Assembly: GCA_002349525.1 (NCBI GenBank)
Contig: DEDL01000018.1
Span: forward strand, 40,571-104,570
DNA: 64,000 nucleotides
DNA from: Lachnoclostridium sp. UBA2905
GTDB lineage: Bacteria; Bacillota; Clostridia; Lachnospirales; Lachnospiraceae
Direction: 5' to 3'
This document shows, in pieces, positions 61,088 to 64,000 of this stretch (positions are counted from its first letter, which is position 1; every line of letters begins with the position of its first letter). Made by a program: the position numbers and the translations under genes. The notes below the pieces were generated by a model. It did no database searches and had not been told where the DNA came from. It was given only the letters and a program-made list of their open reading frames with translations.

Positions 61088-61813
61088 ATGATTGAATTAA
61101 AAAATGTATCCTACAGTGTGAATGACGATAATAATAATGTTGATATTATTAATGACGTTTCTCTTACTATTGATGAAAGATTTGTTGCTATAACAGGACC
61201 TAATGGTGGTGGTAAGTCTACACTTGCAAAGCTTATTGCAGGAATAATCAAACCTACTAAGGGAAACATTTATTTAGATGGAAAAGATATTACAGATGCA
61301 TCCATAACCGAACGTGCTAATCTTGGAATTTCTTATGCATTCCAGCAGCCTGTAAGATTTAAGGGTATTACTGTAATGGATCTTATTAAGCTTGCTGCCG
61401 GCAAGGATATATCTGTTAATGGAGCGTGTGATTATCTTTCACAGGTTGGTCTTTGTGCAAGAGACTATATTAACAGAGAGGTTAATGCAAGTTTATCCGG
61501 TGGAGAATTAAAGCGAATTGAAATTGCCATGGCTCTTGCCAGAAGTACAAAACTTACTGTGTTTGATGAGCCTGAAGCAGGAATAGATTTATGGAGCTTC
61601 CAGAATCTTATAGAAGTTTTTGAAAAAATGCATGAAAAGATAAATGGTTCCATTATTATCATTTCCCATCAGGAAAGAATACTTGATATAGCAGATAAGA
61701 TTGTTGTTATATCTGATGGAAAAATTGCTGCCCAGGGAACTAAGGAAGAGATTCTTCCAGAGGTTCTTAAGGGAACAGGAAACTGTAAATTTTATGATAA
61801 AAAGGAATGTTAA
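61088..61813 (+). CDS. SufC-like Fe-S cluster assembly ATPase
   Basis: The 241-residue ABC ATPase has Walker A TGPNGGGKST, signature SLSGGELKRIEIAMALARST, Walker B LTVFDEPEAGIDLW and the switch histidine in IIISHQERIL. The SLSGGE and EPEAGIDLW forms are typical of SufC rather than transporters. It powers scaffold opening for iron-sulfur assembly in the cytoplasm. The ATG at 61088 follows TTGGAGG; a TTG at 61076 is also in frame. A single SufB/D-like gene follows after 18 bases; sufS, sufU and sufD are not present here. Confidence 0.9.
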   Translation: MIELKNVSYSVNDDNNNVDIINDVSLTIDERFVAITGPNGGGKSTLAKLIAGIIKPTKGNIYLDGKDITDASITERANLGISYAFQQPVRFKGITVMDLIKLAAGKDISVNGACDYLSQVGLCARDYINREVNASLSGGELKRIEIAMALARSTKLTVFDEPEAGIDLWSFQNLIEVFEKMHEKINGSIIIISHQERILDIADKIVVISDGKIAAQGTKEEILPEVLKGTGNCKFYDKKEC

Positions 61814-61831
61814 AGGAGTTTAGAAGAAGAT

Positions 61832-62749
61832 ATGGATGATGTTCAGAAAAGATTATTGGAAGAAGTAGCTGATCTTCATAAAATTCCTGTGGGAGCTTAT
61901 AATATTCGTGCCAATGGAAAGCTTGAGGGAAGGGCTACTACAGAAAATATTAATATAGTAACCAAGGAAGATAAACCGGGAATTGATATTTTTGTGAAAG
62001 ATGGTACTGTGAATGAAAGCCTTCATATTCCGGTCATACTCAGTCAGTCAGGACTTGAAGATCTTGTATACAATGATTTTCATATAGGAGATAACTGTAA
62101 TGTAACTATTATTGCCGGCTGTGGAATACACAATGGTGGTGATAAAAGCTCAAGACATGATGGAATTCACACATTTTATATAGGTGATAATTCCAAGGTG
62201 AAATATGTGGAGAAGCATTACGGAGAAGGAGATGGCAGTGGAGAGAATATTATGAATCCTACTACCATAATTAATCTTGGAAAAGACAGTTACATGGAGA
62301 TGGAAACAGTACAGATAAAGGGTGTTGACTCAACAGTCCGTGATTCAAAAGCTGTTGTTGGCGATGGTTCAACTCTTATCATTAAAGAAAAAATAATGAC
62401 TCATGGAAAGCAGAAGGCTGAGACTAATTTTAAAGTTGATCTTAATGGTATGGATTGTAGCTGTGATGTAATATCAAGATCAGTTGCAAAGGATGCTTCA
62501 CACCAGAGATTTTGTTCAGAGATTAATGGTAATAATAAGTGCATGGGACATACAGAGTGTGATGCAATTATCATGGATGATGCAAGTGTAAGTGCCATTC
62601 CGGAAATCACTGCAAATTGTATAGATGCAAGTCTTATTCATGAAGCAGCAATAGGAAAAATTGCAGGAGAACAGCTCATTAAGCTTATGACACTTGGCCT
62701 TACAGAAAAAGAAGCAGAAGAGCAGATTGTAAATGGTTTCTTGAAATAA
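61832..62749 (+). CDS. Short SufB/SufD-like Fe-S scaffold protein (SmsB-like)
   Basis: The 305-residue protein is a single SufB/D beta-helix core (~residues 40-285) without the long N-terminal domain of SufB (~470 residues). VIAGCGIHNGGDKSSRHDGIH, a segment rich in Cys/His, and MGHTECDAIIMDDASVSAIPEITA followed by LIHEAAIGKIAGEQL match the family's conserved end. Paired with SufC alone, it looks like the minimal two-gene scaffold (SmsCB type) known from Clostridia and archaea. AAAGGAG stands before the ATG. serS follows after 52 bases. Confidence 0.88.
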   Translation: MDDVQKRLLEEVADLHKIPVGAYNIRANGKLEGRATTENINIVTKEDKPGIDIFVKDGTVNESLHIPVILSQSGLEDLVYNDFHIGDNCNVTIIAGCGIHNGGDKSSRHDGIHTFYIGDNSKVKYVEKHYGEGDGSGENIMNPTTIINLGKDSYMEMETVQIKGVDSTVRDSKAVVGDGSTLIIKEKIMTHGKQKAETNFKVDLNGMDCSCDVISRSVAKDASHQRFCSEINGNNKCMGHTECDAIIMDDASVSAIPEITANCIDASLIHEAAIGKIAGEQLIKLMTLGLTEKEAEEQIVNGFLK

Positions 62750-62801
62750 TTGATTTTAAACAATAAAATATTTTATAGGTTATAATTAGGAGGTATCTAT
62801 T

Positions 62802-64000
62802 ATGTTAGATATGAAATTTGTCAGAGAGAATCCTGACGTGGTAAAACAGAACATTAAAAATAAATTTCAGGATGATAAGCTTCCACTTGTTGATGAAGTA
62901 ATCGAGCTTGATAAGGAATCAAGAGCTGTAAAGCAGGAAGCAGACAGTCTCAGAGCTGAGAGAAATTCTCTTTCAAAAGAGATTGGAAAGCTTATGGGAC
63001 AGGGTAAAAAGGAAGAAGCTGAAGAATGCAAGAAAAAAGTAAATGAAGAATCAGAGCATCTTGCAATGCTTGAGCAGAAGGAAAGTGAACTTCAGGAAAA
63101 AGTTACAAAAATTATGATGGTTATTCCTAACATAATTGACCCTAGCGTTCCAATTGGTAAGGATGACAGTGAAAATGTTGAGATAGAAAAGTTTGGTGAT
63201 CCATTTGTGCCTGATTTTGAGATTCCATATCATACAGAGATTATGGAAAAGCTTAACGGAATTGACCTTGACTCAGCACGTAGAGTTGCCGGAAACGGAT
63301 TCTATTATCTTATGGGTGATATTGCAAGACTTCACTCAGCAGTTATTTCATATGCACGTGACTTTATGATTGACAGAGGATTTACATATTGTATTCCTCC
63401 ATACATGATACGAAGTAATGTTGTTACTGGTGTTATGAGTTTTGCTGAAATGGATGCTATGATGTATAAAATAGAAGGTGAGGACCTTTACCTTATTGGA
63501 ACAAGTGAGCATTCAATGATTGGTAAGTTTATTGATACTATGATTAATGAGAATGAACTTCCTAAAACATTAACAAGTTACTCACCATGTTTTAGAAAGG
63601 AAAAGGGAGCTCATGGTATTGAAGAACGTGGAGTTTACAGAATACATCAGTTTGAAAAACAGGAAATGATAGTTGTATGTAAACCAGAAGAAAGTAAAAT
63701 GTGGTTTGATAAATTATGGCAGAATACTGTAGATTTATTCAGAAGTCTTGATATTCCGGTAAGAACACTTGAGTGCTGTTCAGGAGATCTTGCTGACCTT
63801 AAAGTAAAGTCAATTGATGTTGAAGCATGGTCACCAAGACAGAAGAAGTATTTTGAGGTAGGTAGTTGTTCAAATCTTTCAGATGCTCAGGCAAGAAGAC
63901 TTAAAATCAGATACAAATCAGCAGATGGAACTAAGAATTTTGCACATACTCTTAATAATACTGTTGTTGCACCACCAAGAATGCTTATTGCTTTCCTTGA
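62802..64000 (+). CDS. serS: Seryl-tRNA synthetase, 3' truncated by window end
   Basis: The frame runs from the ATG at 62802 off the right edge, giving ~399 of an expected ~425 residues. The N-terminal MLDMKFVRENPDVVKQNIKN and the long helical arm (~residues 30-100, rich in Lys/Glu) that grips tRNA-Ser are clear. The class II core has LIGTSEHSMIGKF, motif 2 SPCFRKEKGAHG and FEKQEMIVVC, and VGSCSNLSDAQARRLKIRY; motif 3 begins in the last residues. AGGAGG lies 10 bases before the ATG. No T-box precedes it. Confidence 0.96.
   Translation, partial: MLDMKFVRENPDVVKQNIKNKFQDDKLPLVDEVIELDKESRAVKQEADSLRAERNSLSKEIGKLMGQGKKEEAEECKKKVNEESEHLAMLEQKESELQEKVTKIMMVIPNIIDPSVPIGKDDSENVEIEKFGDPFVPDFEIPYHTEIMEKLNGIDLDSARRVAGNGFYYLMGDIARLHSAVISYARDFMIDRGFTYCIPPYMIRSNVVTGVMSFAEMDAMMYKIEGEDLYLIGTSEHSMIGKFIDTMINENELPKTLTSYSPCFRKEKGAHGIEERGVYRIHQFEKQEMIVVCKPEESKMWFDKLWQNTVDLFRSLDIPVRTLECCSGDLADLKVKSIDVEAWSPRQKKYFEVGSCSNLSDAQARRLKIRYKSADGTKNFAHTLNNTVVAPPRMLIAFL

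Overview
The window is about 64 kb of AT-rich, gene-dense DNA from a low-GC, endospore-forming Firmicute. SpoIIGA, sigma-E, sigma-G, CodY, T-box control, NrdR and intracellular xylan-oligosaccharide catabolism together point to a Clostridia/Lachnospiraceae-type anaerobe. The genus cannot be fixed from sequence alone. I see no rRNA, tRNA, insertion sequence, prophage or CRISPR array.

Layout. (1) 1-3.9 kb: the end of a Tad/Flp-type pilus locus, with a SAF/CpaB-like fragment, a large exported Ig-like protein and a prepilin peptidase. (2) 3.9-8.5 kb: cobalamin-dependent methionine synthase, a GT2 glycosyltransferase and an LCP cell-wall ligase. (3) 8.5-18.9 kb: a biosynthetic block. A T-box with a probable valine specifier precedes ilvD-ilvB. 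Then come serC-serA, folC-folP, and one reading frame joining FolB, FolK and prephenate dehydratase-ACT. (4) 18.9-20.8 kb: cyclophilin (minus strand) and an S66 LD-carboxypeptidase. (5) 20.9-22.6 kb: spoIIGA-sigE. (6) 22.9-43.3 kb: a xylan/aldouronate utilisation island. It holds a divergent GH43, a 989-aa membrane-anchored solute-binding protein with two carbohydrate-binding-like domains, two pairs of ABC permeases, an NHL/TPR protein, a Yip1 protein, a DUF5696-type lipoprotein, a second solute-binding lipoprotein, then GH10, GH3 and GH67. None of the recognised hydrolases has a signal peptide, so the design is uptake of large oligosaccharides followed by cytoplasmic breakdown. No ABC ATPase is encoded, so a shared MsmX-type ATPase elsewhere is implied. 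(7) 43.4-45.1 kb: sigG, a YlmC/YmxH-like PRC-barrel protein and nrdR. The island therefore separates sigE from sigG, which are adjacent in Bacillus. (8) 45.2-52.9 kb: comM-like ATPase, dprA, topA, codY, rpsB, tsf. (9) 53-58.1 kb: a NatAB-like ABC exporter, a GtrA protein and a DegV protein. (10) 58.2-64 kb: hisS, a CLC channel/antiporter of probable fluoride type (minus strand), a two-gene minimal sufC-sufB-like pair, and serS running off the window end.

The most notable observations are the FolB-FolK-PheA fusion, the xylan island between sigE and sigG, the accessory protein set travelling with the two sugar importers, and an inverted repeat over the sigG ribosome-binding site whose 5' arm overlaps a candidate forespore promoter. 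All promoter, operator and hairpin calls were made by eye; none was computed or searched.
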